Part shown: in pieces, positions 21,993 through 32,452 of the stretch
Numbering within the stretch: the stretch's first letter is position 1
Layout of the letters: every line of letters starts with the position of its first letter
Source: Muscardinus avellanarius
Lineage: Eukaryota > Chordata > Mammalia > Rodentia > Gliridae
DNA length: 64,000 nt
NCBI GenBank assembly: GCA_963383645.1
Contig: OY726565.1
Coordinates: 42,264,944-42,328,943 of the forward strand
Direction of reading: 5' to 3'
Position numbers and translations under genes: made by a program
Notes under the pieces: generated by a model
What the model was told of the DNA's origin: nothing
Seen by the model: only the letters and a program-made list of their open reading frames with translations
Database searches by the model: none

Positions 21993-22200
21993 GAAACCAG
22001 GTATGGGGGTATATCCCTGTAATCCCAGGGAGGAAGATACAGGAGGATTATAGGTTCAAGGCCAGCCTCAACAATTTAGCTAAACCCTGTTTTAAAGTAA
22101 ATGCTCCTGGGTTCAATCTCCAGTGCCACAATCAATCAAATATAAAGGGCTGTGAATGTAGCTTTGAGGTAGAATGCCTCTGGGCTCAATCCTCAGCACC

Positions 22201-22229
<29 letters not shown>
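21993..22229 (+). mobile_element. B1-dID-type SINE with a repeated ID half
   Basis: 'accaggtatgggggtatatc' onward. Two ID-half ends occur in tandem ('ggttcaatctccagtgccac' at ~22114 and 'gctcaatcctcagcaccaaa' at ~22185), then a ~29 nt A tail. Confidence 0.8.
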
Positions 22230-22231
<2 letters not shown>

Positions 22232-22586
22232 TGATTTGTACATCTTAAGAAACTATTTATTGAGAAACATATAAATTATTGCTTCTTAGGACAGTTCTCC
22301 CAGGTAAGAAGGGGAAAATTCTCTGTTGGCTCCTGTGTCTCTTTGGTCAGAGGTTCTCTCCACAGAGTGCTAATTCCCTCAAATTTCCTGAATGTGCAGT
22401 GAACATGTCCTGGGGTTCTCACACCTCACCATCAACAGGAAAGCCACAGGCCAAGAGGGGAGGGAAATTCATGTAGTGAGGTGCCATTGGTATACCCAAG
22501 CACAGTTAGTTGGAACGAATACAGAATTGCCTGCCAGTGTTGGCTGAGCTGGAACAAGAGGTCAAAGGCCACAGAGAAAAGGAAGA
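22230..22586. other. No gene seen
   Basis: Unique-looking flank of the HAL1-like insertion. Confidence 0.45.
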
Positions 22587-22600
22587 CAGGGAGGATTTTA

Positions 22601-22785
22601 TTTTATTTTATTTTTTTGGGTAATTTATATATATATATATTTCTAAATAATAAAGATTTTTTTAAAATAATTTCAACAGGTTTCTGGGGCTAGATGCAAA
22701 CCTGCAATTCTCCTGTTTCAGCCACCCAAATACTGGGATTACAGGGGTTCACCACAACATCTGACTATTCTGTTAGTCTTTTTTT
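22601..22785 (-). mobile_element. Probable 3'-transduced flank of copy A
   Basis: Between the element's own A-rich end (poly(T) at 22779-22787) and the second A-rich tail next to the TSD (about 22600-22617) lie ~160 bp that other copies lack. They include a partial antisense B1 half ('cccaaatactgggattacag') and a (TA)n. This is the pattern of read-through transcription followed by polyadenylation downstream. Confidence 0.6.
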
Positions 22786-23119
22786 TAAATTTTTAATTGG
22801 TGCACTGTATTCATACATCATAGTGGGATACATACTTTTGTAGACATACATGCACACATTGCCCAATCAGCCCCCACCCGATCCCCACCCCATTCTCTCC
22901 CTATCCCTCCCTCCCATGCTTGGCTTACTGATTGACATCTAGTATTATAGCAATTTATCAAAAATTAAAAATGGTAATCTCACATAACAGTTTCATTTGT
23001 CTGATACCAAGCTTTTGATGACTTAAAGATAACATTTCAATATTTCTTTTTGCTTTCTTTCTTACCAGAGAATCTATTTTTTCTATTTTTTTAGGTGAAA
23101 CTATCATATATTTATATAT

Positions 23120-23650
23120 TTATTTTTCAGAAAAAAAATCTATCCTAATATGGAATATGGACTCTAGGTACCCACAACGATCTTGAAAAGGAACAAAGCT
23201 AGAAGATGTATATTTTCTGATTTCAAACCATATAAAGCTACAATAATTGAAACAGTGTAGTACTATTCTAAAGGCAGATATATAAACCATTGGAGTTAAA
23301 TAAAAGCCTAGAGCTAAATTCTTCCTTATATTATCAAGTTATTTTGACAAGGATTCCACGAACATTTGGTGGTGGGAATAATAATCTTTTAACTAAATAT
23401 TGTTGAAAAATAATAATTACATGGAAAAGAATAAAATTGGACCCTTACCTAATCCTATATACAAATATTAACTCAAAATAGATAAAAGACCTAAATATAA
23501 ATCTTAAGACTATAAACTTTTAGGAGAAAATCTGGGTCATAAAACCTCACAACATTGAAATTGGCAGTGATTTCTTGGTTATGATTTCAATGGCACAGGC
23601 GACAGAAGAGTATACAAACTCCCTAAAAAATAAAAAAACATATTGTATAT
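23120..23650 (+). pseudogene. Inverted fragment of an old L1 ORF2 inside copy A
   Basis: On the plus strand it reads in ORF2 sense orientation, opposite to the host element. 'aggaacaaagctagaagatg' followed by 'gatttcaaaccatataaagc' matches the conserved NKA...PDFK.YYKA block, and 'aaatctgggtcataaaacct' plus 'atgatttcaatggcacaggc' match the downstream ORF2 segment. Stops occur throughout. It is more diverged from the window's young L1 than the ORF1 part is, so it came from an older L1. Confidence 0.8.
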
Positions 23651-23840
23651 CCAAAGACAATGTAAACAGAGTTAACAGTTACTAATAGAATGGGATAAAA
23701 TATTTCCAAATGCTATATCTGAAGGTATATTAATATTCCAACTAGAAATCCTAAAAATTAACAACAATAAAGGCAAACAATACCCTTTAGAGATAGGTAA
23801 AAGACTAACATAAATAATGAATCTCCACAGATAACCAATC

Positions 23841-24753
23841 TTAGTTGTCTGTTGGATGGAAAATCTTGTTTCTCTAGTTCTGGTGTGTGTTACCTATTTC
23901 TTCTTTGTAGTTAATCTCTTTGAGTATTTTCTCTAGTGCTGGTTTTGAAGACATAAATTCCTTCAGTTTCTGTTTGTCATGGAAGCTTCTTATTTCTCCA
24001 TCTAATTTGATAGAAAGTTTTGCTGGGTAGGAAATTTTTGGCTGAAGTTGTTTTCTTTCAGAGTTTGGAATATGTTACTCCAAGCCCTTCTGGCTCTCAT
24101 GACTTGGTTTGGGAAGTCTGGAGTGATTCTAATTGGTTTGCCTCTGAATGTCACTTGGCCCTTTGCTTTTGTTGCCTTTAAGATTCTCTGCTTGGCTTCC
24201 ACATTGGTCATTTTGACAATTATGTGGCGTGGGGATCCTCTTCTCCGATCCTGTCTAAAGGGAGTTCTATAAGTTTCCTGGACCTGCGTATCGACCTCTT
24301 GCTCTATGTCAGGAAAATTTTCTGCTATTACTTCCTTGAAGAGATTGTTGATCTCTTTGGTATCACTTTCTTTTCCTTCCTCTATTCCAATTATTCTTAG
24401 GTTAGCTCTCTTAAAATGGGCCCATATTTCTTCAATATCAGATTCCTGCTGTCGGGTATTTTTTTCTAGATTAGAAACTATGCGTTCATTTTTGGATCAT
24501 CTTCTAAGAGCGAGATTCTGTTCTCCATGTGGTCTAATCAGTTGTTTGTGCTTTGAATTGAGGCCTTTACTTCATTAATTGCATCCTTTATCTCTTTTTG
24601 GCTCTCTCTGAGTTCTTTTCAAAGCACCTCTATTATTTCTACAGTTATTTTCCTAATTTGATCTTCTAGAAATCTCTGAATTTCTGTTTTATCGGGTTCT
24701 GATGTTGTGGGGTTGTGAGCATTCATTGCTCCAGTATTATTCCTCTTTCCCAT
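23841..24753 (-). pseudogene. L1-type ORF1 of copy A, frame-broken
   Basis: Start at the MGKRN motif (ATG 24753); the stop TAA at 23841-23843 follows an altered C-terminus shared with copies B and D. The 913-nt span is not a multiple of three. The RRM to C-terminal segment is readable (MTNVEAKQRILKATK ... ITPDFPNQVM) before a frameshift near 24040. Family role: trimeric RNA-binding ORF1p that coats L1 RNA. Confidence 0.85.
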
Positions 24754-25559
24754 GATTTCGGAAGTTTGTGCCTTCTCTGGGTTCTTCCCTTGGGTCACTA
24801 TGACTTCACTTAAGGTGCTCTGGATCTCGAGTCAGTAGTATCTCAGACCCCACTACTCCTTTACTGGGTTGTATCACAGAGTCTCCAACCCAGAGAGTCG
24901 ATAGAGGCTGCTTTAGACTGTGGGGGGTGCCAGGTTGCACGTTCTCCTATGGTGTGATATCACTGCCACCGCCCCTCTCCCACTGTGTCAAGTCCCAGTG
25001 AGTACAGTACTGGGATTTCTCCGCTGTGCCCCACAATTTGACTCACTGTTCTTGAGTACGCAGATGTAGCTCTACTGAATTTGGTGAATTCGGTGCTGTT
25101 GCTGCCGGTGGCAATATGGCGCTGCTGCTACGCCCTCGGCTATAGGGCTGGTGTTTTTTTTTTCTTGGTTTTGATTTCCACTCTGAATCCCTGCATCGTG
25201 TGCTGAGATCAGCCACTGGAAACTTTAGATGCCCTCTGCGCCGAGAAATCCCGCCTGGCTGTTCCGCAGCGGCTCCCCTCGGCTTGCTGTGGCCGTCCAG
25301 TGAATTCGCCGGTGCCTCCGGCAGTATGGTGCTGCTGCCGCGTCCTCGGGCGTGAAGCCGCGTCCTCGGGCGTGAGGATCTCCTCTGTGGCTCTGTTCTC
25401 AGTCCGCTTTCTCTCTGGAGCCTGGTGATTTTTTTTGTTTCTCTGGTGATGTTGTTTTCTGGCTTTGAAAGGCGCTGATTTTGTGGTAATGGAGATTTGT
25501 TGTTAGCGGGGCTCTTAAGCCCCGCTTTTCTCGGTCGCCATCTTCCCGGAAGTCCAATC
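24754..25559 (-). promoter_or_regulatory. L1 5' UTR of copy A
   Basis: GC-rich leader whose 5' end carries 'ccgggaagatggcgaccg', a YY1-like start-site motif shared with the L1 at 50.3 kb and copy B at 41.15 kb. It contains a perfect ~20 bp local duplication (25338-25357 and 25358-25376, 'gccgcgtcctcgggcgtga'). Presumed internal RNA polymerase II promoter. Confidence 0.75.
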
Positions 25560-25573
25560 CAGGGAGGATTTTA

Positions 25574-26135
25574 AATAGCTCATAAGAGGTGCTCGATACA
25601 GTCAGAATGGCCTTCATTGTTCCTTCTTATGTGGAAAAAGCCGAAGTAGTGGTTAAAATGTTATTACATTTATTTTATTTGAACTACTACCTTTATTTTC
25701 TTTGGCAGAAATAACTAATTGCAGTTGTGAAATCTTTCATAATATTTGTTGTAAACAGGATATCTAACCCTGCTGGAACATCTCTATAAAGATTGTTCTG
25801 GACATCTCTGGGGAAATTCAATGTCCCAGAGCAAACTCTTCACTGTCAACTCTTTCCAGAATGAACATGACAGTTTCTTTCAGATTTTTTAATTTTTCCA
25901 AACCTGGTTTTATGATTTTGTATTTTCTATAGTGTTTGACTCAGAGAGTGTTAGCAGAGTCAGATATAAGTCTCTGATTTAGAAGGTGTTCTCTAAGAGT
26001 ACACATAGATTTCTTATACTAACCCTTCTAAAGTTCAGATTATGCTGGTTTTGCCTGCACTTGCTTTGGAGAGTCTGTTTCCTTCCTTAATCTATGCCTG
26101 GGGAAATGGATAAGCTTTCTTCTTGTGATTATTAC

Positions 26136-26172
<37 letters not shown>

Positions 26173-26894
26173 GTTATTATCATCACAGAGGAAAGTTTTT
26201 CTAGAAGTTTCCCATCAGATTTCCCCTTATGTCCTCTTGGCCAGAGCAGTTTCACCTTTAACCCCTAGCTGCAAGAGAGGCTGGGAAAGCCAGTATCTAG
26301 CACTTTCATAGGTGGGTTCTGACAATGATGAAGAATGGGAAAGAAATAACTATTGGTATACCAACCCAGAACTTATTCTTCCTGTTGTCTTCATATCAAT
26401 CAGTCCTTTCTCCTGAGAATTTACCCTAGATAATTTGATGAAAAATGAGGATATGTGAGTTTTTTTCCGCTGTACATTTACAGATCAATTACAGGATAAG
26501 TGATTTCTATGCACAGCTTCTCTCATTTGTTATTCTCACTAGGGTTACACTCAGAAGATGACCTTACTGTAAAGTTCTGGGAGAACTTTTCTTTTCCTTA
26601 AACATTGATTAAGTTAGGGGTCAAAACTTCTGACCTACACAATTTTCAAACAGTTTTTCATTTGGGGTTTTTATTGTGTTTTGAGTTTGAATTCCTACAG
26701 CTACTTTACATATTTATTACTGTTTGACCCCTGAACCATTGGAGCTTGCAATTGCTGGAAAAGAAATCAATTGCAAATTCACAGAGTAAAATTATATAAG
26801 AGAATACAGATCAGCTTTTCAGAATAGAAAAATTTATTCTTTAAGGCATCACATATTTCTAATTTTAATTATTTTGAATAGAAATCAAAAGAAA

Positions 26895-26900
<6 letters not shown>
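25574..26900. other. No gene seen
   Basis: AT-rich unique-looking DNA apart from the (TTA)n at 26131-26174 and (CA)n at 26900-26925. Confidence 0.45.
26131..26174. repeat. (TTA)n microsatellite
   Basis: About 14 near-perfect ATT units. The isoleucine-rich frame across it on the minus strand is an artefact. Confidence 0.95.
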
Positions 26901-26925
<25 letters not shown>

Positions 26926-26950
26926 TGCATTCAATTCAAAATACTTTAAA

Positions 26951-27378
26951 AGCTGAGTCTAGTAGCTCACTCCTGTAAACTCAGTACTTGGGAGGCTGAG
27001 ACAGAGGATTGCAGGTTAAAGGACAGCCTCAACAACTTAGCAAGACCCTCAGCAACTTAGTAAGACCCTGTTTCAAAATAAAGATAAGCCTGGCGTGGTG
27101 GTGCAGGCTTGTAATTCCAGGATTCTGGAGGCTGAGACTGGAGGATCATGGTTAGTGGCCAGCCTCAGCTACTTAGTGAGGCCCTTTGCAACTCAGTGAG
27201 ATGCTGTTTCAAGATAAAGAATAATAATAATAATTAAAAGGATAGGGCTGGGAGTGTAGCTTGGAGGTAGAATGCCCCTGGGTTCCATCCCCAATATGGC
27301 AAAAAAAAAAAAAGATAAAATGGAGTTGGAGTGTAGCTGCCATCAGAGGTAGAATGCCCCCGAGCTCAATTTCCAATA

Positions 27379-27380
<2 letters not shown>
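26951..27380 (+). mobile_element. B1-dID-type SINE split by a nested SINE
   Basis: B1 half 26951-27085 ('gctgagtctagtagctcact' to 'ctgtttcaaaataaag'). The ID half resumes at 27314-27380 ('ggagttggagtgtagctgcc' to 'caatttccaatacc'). Confidence 0.8.
27089..27313 (+). mobile_element. B1-dID-type SINE nested in another SINE
   Basis: 'gcctggcgtggtggtgcagg' to 'ccatccccaatatggcaaaa'. Flanked by 'aaagataa' copies (27080-27087 and ~27310-27317), i.e. inserted in the A-rich linker of the older SINE. Confidence 0.85.
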
Positions 27381-27417
<37 letters not shown>

Positions 27418-27500
27418 TAATTAAAAAAATGTTGTATTATATATATACCTGCATATTATATGTATGCATGTACACACACACACACACACACACACACATA
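27379..27500. repeat. Two (CA)n tracts at the SINE tail
   Basis: (CA)18 at 27379-27414 and a second tract at 27472-27499 separated by AT-rich sequence. Confidence 0.95.
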
Positions 27501-27661
27501 TGTTTGTGTATGTATCTCACAGAGCCTATAGAACATCCTTTAAACATCTCTGCAAATGCACTGTGGAACATCAGCAAAGGCACTTTTTGTTCCCCCTCTA
27601 TAGAGGACGTTTTCAGGGATGTTGAAGTAAGAAGCATCCACTAAAATTTTTCACTTCAATT

Positions 27662-28115
27662 TTTTTTTTTTTTGATGTACTAGGGACGGAACTCAGGGAT
27701 ATTCTACCTCTGAGCTACACCTCTAGCCCTATTTTTTAAAATTCTTTTTATTTTGAAAAAGGGTCTCACTAGCCAGGCGTGGTAGCACACGCTTGTAATC
27801 CAAGCATTTGGGGGCTGAGACCGGAGGATCGTGGTTCGTGGACAGCCTCAGCTACTTTGTGAGGCCCTCTGCAACTCAGTGAGACCCTGTTTCAACATAA
27901 AAGAATAAAAAAAATAGGGCAGGGGCTGTAGCTTGGAGGTCAAATGCCCCTGGGTTCCATCCCCAGACTCGCAAAAAAAAAAAAAAAAAAAAAAGTGGTC
28001 TCACTAAGTTGCAGAAGGCCATCACTAATTAGCTGAGGCTGGCCATGAACCTGCGATCCTCCTGTCTCAGCCTCCCAAGTACTGGGATTACAAACGTGCA
28101 CCACCACACTCAGTT
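27662..28115 (-). mobile_element. B1-dID-type SINE, antisense, split by a nested SINE
   Basis: 27662-27770 and 27996-28115. 'gggtctcacta' ends the left part and 'ggtctcactaagttgcagaa' restarts the right part. Confidence 0.9.
27772..27995 (+). mobile_element. B1-dID-type SINE (second subfamily), nested
   Basis: 'gccaggcgtggtagcacacg' to 'ccagactcgcaaaaaa' with a ~21 nt A tail. Target duplication 'ggtctcacta' on both sides, the same linker position used by the nested SINE at 9260. Confidence 0.92.
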
Positions 28116-28116
28116 C

Positions 28117-28260
28117 TATTTTATTTTTTAAATTTTGAAACAGGGACTCACTTAGTTGCTGAGGGCCTTGCTATGTTGCAGAGGCTGGCCTTGAACTAGC
28201 AATCCTCCTATCTCAGCCTCCCAAGTACTGGGAGTACAGTCCTGTACCACTGTGCCCAAC
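28117..28260 (-). mobile_element. B1-half SINE fragment, antisense
   Basis: 'tttgaaacagggactcactt' to 'gtaccactgtgcccaac'. No ID half. Confidence 0.8.
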
Positions 28261-28264
28261 GGAA

Positions 28265-28699
28265 GCCTCTTTTTTCTTTTAAAGACTCCCTGGCCTCTTG
28301 TGGTTTCTGCCATGCTCCAAAGGGCTGGCCCTTGAGGGGGATGCCTATGGAGTACCAGTTTTTCTTATGTAAGCCAGAGGTAAAGTCACACAATCCTACC
28401 ATGGCCACACACTGAAGGCGCATTCTCCTGACTCATTCATGGGAAAGCAGGTCAATGTTTTGATCTCCATCGGTCCGATCTCTGCATCTGTATCTCAGTT
28501 GTTTTGCAAGTTTACAACCAACTTAAAATCTTAAAATCCTTTAAAATCCCTCCATAGTCCGTTCTGGCCGCTCTCATTGATTTTTTTCTTTTCTTTTCTT
28601 TCTTTGTGATCAGCTCTGGTGAAGGCATTGTGGCGGATATCCTCACGATGCAGCATTGCAGGAGTGTGTACAGAGACTCAGGGGTCGGGCTCCCGCTGT
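28265..28699. other. No gene seen
   Basis: Unique-looking. Short minus-strand frames have no recognisable domain. Confidence 0.4.
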
Positions 28700-28905
28700 A
28701 AAACAACCCACTCTCCAGGGAACTACCTGAAGTCCCAGGAAAATTACCTTAATCTGTTCCAAAAGCAGCACCTCGGGTAACCTAATTACCTTGCACCCAA
28801 GCCTCTTACAGGTCCCACCGCCTCTCAGCATGACCACACGGGGGACCAAACTCCCAACCCATGAGACTTTGGAGGACACTCTTAAACCATATCCAGATCA
28901 TAGCA
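28700..28905 (+). mobile_element. MaLR-type LTR remnant (3' part)
   Basis: 'cctaattaccttgcaccc', 'aggtcccaccgcctct', 'acgggggaccaaactcccaa' and 'atgagactttggaggacact' match, in order, the same family seen at 59186-59550. Confidence 0.5.
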
Positions 28906-28929
28906 CTGGAATTTTCTGCTTTAACATAG

Positions 28930-29150
28930 AATGACGGTAATTGTTACCTTTTATCGACAACCTTCATATCAGGAAGCATGATAAAAACTTTAGGGACATT
29001 GTGTTATCGACTCCTGTCAGCAATCCTGAGAGGGAGGTGCTGTTGCCATCCCGATTTGCAGATAAAGAAACAGTTTTCGAAGGTTAAGAATTCTCTTGTG
29101 CTTAAGATGGCCTGAGAGCACTGGAAGCAGGTTTTGAATTCCCTCTTTTC
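28930..29150 (-). mobile_element. MIR SINE, antisense
   Basis: 'gttgccatcccgatttgcag' corresponds to the 'cccattttacagatgagga' box; 'gaagcaggttttgaattccc' is the end of the reversed element. Confidence 0.6.
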
Positions 29151-29436
29151 CTGACCCTTAGTCCTGTTCTTATCATGTTTCTCATGGCTGTTCAAATAAA
29201 AGGCCATGAGGAGAAGGAGAACACATTTTGGTAGAAGTGGGAAAGAAAGCCCTGGGAAAGGTAGTATGCATAGTCTTTGTAGGCAACAAAGGTTGTCTTC
29301 CAGAAAACACTGACCCAAGTGACTCCATTTGTGTGAAGACATTAGCCACAGTTTATTCAAGGGTGAATATTACATGAAAGAGACTTTGGGCTTATAGTCA
29401 CGTTCAGAGTTTCAGAATGATTTCTTTATTCATTTT

Positions 29437-29636
29437 TTATGGTACTGGGATAGTTGAATCTGAGGCCATTCCACCTCTGAGCCACACCTGCAGCCCTATT
29501 TTGTTTTTATTTTGCAAACAGTGTCCAAGTCTCAAAGAGCCTGGTTAAGTTGTTGAGGCTGGCCTCAAACCTGCCATCCTCCTGTTTCAGTCTCTCAAGT
29601 ACCGGGATTATAAGCATGTGCCACCACACCCAGCTT
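29437..29636 (-). mobile_element. B1-dID-type SINE, antisense
   Basis: 'tggtactgggatagttgaat' to 'gtgccaccacacccagct'. Older copy. Confidence 0.85.
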
Positions 29637-29678
29637 CATAATTATTTCTCTTTGGTCTCACATATATCTCCTTCCCTG

Positions 29679-29691
29679 CCTCCCTCTTTTC

Positions 29692-29742
<51 letters not shown>

Positions 29743-29806
29743 TCCTTCTTTCTTTCTTTTTTTTTTTTAGTACTGGGGTTCCTGGAAACCCTTCTACCTC
29801 CATTCG
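29679..29806. repeat. (TTTC)n tract joined to an antisense ID-half SINE fragment
   Basis: 29679-29768 is pure pyrimidine, mostly (CTTT)n, and runs into 'tactggggttcctggaaacc', the ID end of a derived-subfamily SINE cut off at about 29806. Confidence 0.85.
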
Positions 29807-30002
29807 TATCTTTCTATTTGAAAGTGTCGGAGGATTGCAAATACTGACTTCCTTATCTAGCTGTGGGTTAAATCGATTATATACATTTCACTGCGTACTT
29901 TGGAGGTGCATAATTAGGTGCTAAGCTTGCATGTTTACAGAGTGCAGTATTTCTATAGCAAATGATCATTTCAATTGAAGAAGTTTCGTGTGTGTGTGCG
30001 CG

Positions 30003-30205
30003 GGCGCTACTGGGGATTGAAAACAGGGGTATTCTACCTCTGAGCTACACTCCCAGCTCTCTATTTTATTTTTTACTTTGAAATAGGGTCTCACTAAGTT
30101 GCTGGGGGTCTTGCCAAGTTGCTGAGGCTGTCATCAACCTGCGATCCTCCTGTCTCAGCCTCCTGAGTACTGGGATTACAGGTGTGTACCACCACACCAG
30201 GGTGG
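30003..30205 (-). mobile_element. B1-dID-type SINE, antisense
   Basis: 'gctactggggattgaaaaca' to 'tgtgtaccaccacacca'. A short GTGTGCGC run precedes it. Confidence 0.87.
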
Positions 30206-30206
30206 A

Positions 30207-31188
30207 ACTAATTTTTTTTTTTATTAATAGCTTCAGAATATCTTAGAACCATTGCATAACACTGACAAGTGGAATCTTCAGACTAATCTCAACTCAAAGT
30301 TTCCTTTCCCACGATTGTAAAATGTGGGACATTTGTAACAATCTTTGCTGAGTCAGTCTTCTTGGGGGAGGGGTCAGTTTCATCATTTCAAAACATCCCA
30401 GCAAAACTCCAGCTCATTCACATGTGGCAACTTGCAAAGCAGGGTTGTTCCCAGGCTGCAGGGAGGGCGGCACTGGCTCCTGGAGAGGGAGGGTTGTAGC
30501 ACTGGGAAAATGCCGAATGGAGGCTGCCAGAGACAAAGTGGGAAAACCTCACAGCAGTTCACATACCTTGAGCACTTGCAGCAGTCCAGAGGGAGGATAA
30601 AGAGGAAGGCTCCCCGCCCAATGTGGGAGAAAAGATGAATAGAACCAGGGTGGGAAGAAGCAAGGCTGGGGGGATTCCTTTATAAAGATTTGTATTCCTG
30701 CCTGGATTCTTGCTTTCCTACGTACCGCTCTGTTCAATACTGTATTTCAATAGTTGAACTAGGCCCGGAGGATCATCAGGGGAGTGTGAATCAATAGGAA
30801 GGGAGGAGGAGGCAGGAGAAGTCACCCCTTGCTGCTGGGTTTGATGGGCTACACGCAGGCCTTGGTATGACTTGTTTAACAAGCCTCTGATTAGTGCAAA
30901 GAAGGGAATGACTCACTCCTGGGAGCTGCACTGCAGTTCATCTTTGCCGCTGCGGGGAACCCGGGAAATGCAATATCCTGATCCTTTAGAGAATTGCAAG
31001 TGTGTCTTTCCCCACCCTCAAGTCTGTGCTGTTTTCGGGTACTGCTCTTGTGTTCCAGCTAATGCCACAAAACTGTGAGCCTGCTCCTTCGTTACCATTA
31101 TCCTGACCTGCAAGTTTGTTTTGGATTCTGCTGAAGTTTCCTCTAGACTTCCCAAATATCCTTTAGCTTTTCTAAAAATTTTGAACAT
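30207..31188. other. Longest low-repeat stretch in this part; no gene identified
   Basis: About 1 kb, GC richer than the flanks, with no recognised SINE or L1. It contains a 'tgctgagtcagtc' (AP-1/Maf-like) site near 30347. The open frame at 30345-30638 (97 codons) has no recognisable domain. It could be regulatory; that is only inference. Confidence 0.4.
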
Positions 31189-31191
31189 AGC

Positions 31192-31402
31192 CAGGCATGG
31201 TGGTGCATTTCTATAATCCTGGTACTTGAGAGGCTGAGACAGGAGGATTATAGGTTTGAGGTCATTTGAAAGGCCCTCAGCAACATAATGAGACCCTGTT
31301 TCAAAATAAAAAATAAAATAGCAATGTGGGTATATGTAGCTCAGAGCCAGAAAGCCTTTGGGTTCGATCCTTAGTGCAAAAAAAAAAAAAAAAAAAAAAA
31401 TA
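31192..31402 (+). mobile_element. B1-dID-type SINE
   Basis: 'agccaggcatggtggtgcat' to 'ggttcgatccttagtgcaaa' with a ~24 nt A tail then (TAAAAA)n. Confidence 0.87.
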
Positions 31403-31756
31403 AAAATAAAAATAAAAAAGATTGTGACCAAGAAGTTGCCCAGTAACTTTTTAACTAAAAACTCTCCACTGTAATCCATTTATTCTATACTTTCACCCTT
31501 TCCCTAAATGTTAGTTTAACTTTCTGGGTCAGAACACACTCAGATTTATTTTCTTAAGGTAATAGCATTTAACTGGTAATAGTTCAAGCTTTTTGAGCAT
31601 CTGCTAATATGTGATAAGAGACCTCAAATTCAGCTTACTCCTTTTTAGTGAATGTTAAAGAGAAATTAGTTCGCCATTATTACATTGTTCTCTCTTTTCT
31701 AGGGGGACATCAATTTGTTATATAAGTAAATTTCTCCCTTTTAAGAAAGAGAAATC
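31403..31756. other. No gene seen
   Basis: AT-rich unique-looking sequence. Confidence 0.45.
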
Positions 31757-31757
31757 A

Positions 31758-31935
31758 GCTGGGTGTGGTGGAGTACACCTGTAATCTATCTTGGGAGGCT
31801 AAGAGGATCGCAGGTTCAAGGCTAACCTCAGCAAGTTAGTGGGACTGTTTCAAAATAAAAATGAAAAATGTTTGAGGATACAAGTCAGAATTAGAATGCC
31901 CCTGGGGTCAATCCCCAATACAAAAAAAAAAAAAA
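31758..31935 (+). mobile_element. B1-dID-type SINE
   Basis: 'agctgggtgtggtggagtac' to 'gtcaatccccaatacaaaaa'. An internal deletion in the B1 half shortens it. Confidence 0.85.
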
Positions 31936-31959
31936 GGTAGGGAAGAGAACCCCATAATT

Positions 31960-32027
31960 TTTTTTTGTTTTTTTACATCCCATTATGATGTATGAATACA
32001 ATGCACCAATAAAAATTAGAACAAAAT

Positions 32028-32030
<3 letters not shown>
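31960..32030 (+). mobile_element. L1 3' terminal scrap (~70 bp)
   Basis: 'catcccattatgatgtatga' then 'caatgcaccaataaaaatta' equals the last bases of the L1/HAL1 3' end seen at 43.9 and 45.0 kb. It is an extreme 5' truncation. Confidence 0.7.

Positions 32031-32081
<51 letters not shown>
32031..32081. repeat. (CA)n microsatellite
   Basis: About 24 CA units, following the L1 3' scrap. Confidence 0.97.
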
Positions 32082-32084
<3 letters not shown>

Positions 32085-32202
32085 AAGATGTCACTGGGAT
32101 GGAAGTCCTGAGGAGGCTACCCAAAAGAGACACAGATCTCAACTCAGGCTTCGAGGGTCCTAGATGCCATCGCAGAAAGAAATGTTTCTTTCCTTCTCCC
32201 CG

Positions 32203-32321
32203 TTTCCCCTTCCTTCCTTCCTTCCTTCCTTCCTTCCTTCCTTCCTTCCTTCCTTCCTTCCTCCCTCCCTCCCTCCCTCCCTCCCTCCCTCCCTTCCTTC
32301 CTCCCTTCCTTCCTTTTCCTT
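32203..32321. repeat. Homopyrimidine (TTCC)n/(CTCC)n tract
   Basis: 119 bp with only C and T: (CTTC)n, then (CCCT)n, then mixed. Adjoins the truncated antisense SINE at 32329. Confidence 0.95.
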
Positions 32322-32328
32322 ATTTTTT

Positions 32329-32385
32329 TCAGTACTGGGGAGTGACGCCAGGGGTGTTCTACCTCTGAGCTCCACCCCCAGCCCT
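32329..32385 (-). mobile_element. ID-half SINE fragment, antisense
   Basis: 'tactggggagtgacgccagg' to 'ctccacccccagccctat'; the B1 half is missing. Confidence 0.75.
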
Positions 32386-32452
32386 ATAGTTTCTCAAGGT
32401 TGCTTAGCATCTTACTACCTCTTTTCCCTTTACTCATTTTTTGTTTGTTTTT

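Larger units (their letters stand above)
22601..25559 (-). mobile_element. HAL1-like composite retrotransposon, copy A (full length)
   Basis: Minus-strand element bounded by a perfect 14 bp duplication 'cagggaggatttta' at 22587-22600 and 25560-25573; the site reads TTTT/A, as expected for L1 endonuclease. In its own 5'-3' order: L1 5' UTR (25559-24754) starting at the 'gggaagatggcgacc' box, ORF1 (24753-23841, frame-broken), a short linker, a fragment of an older L1 ORF2 in inverted orientation (about 23650-23120), the G-rich L1 3' UTR (to about 22786), and ~185 bp of extra sequence before the final poly(A). ORF2 in sense orientation is absent. The same order occurs at 41147-43924 and, truncated, at 44441-45012 and 54226-55471. 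HAL1 elements are the known ORF1-only L1 derivatives; the inverted segment is the unusual part. Confidence 0.85.
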
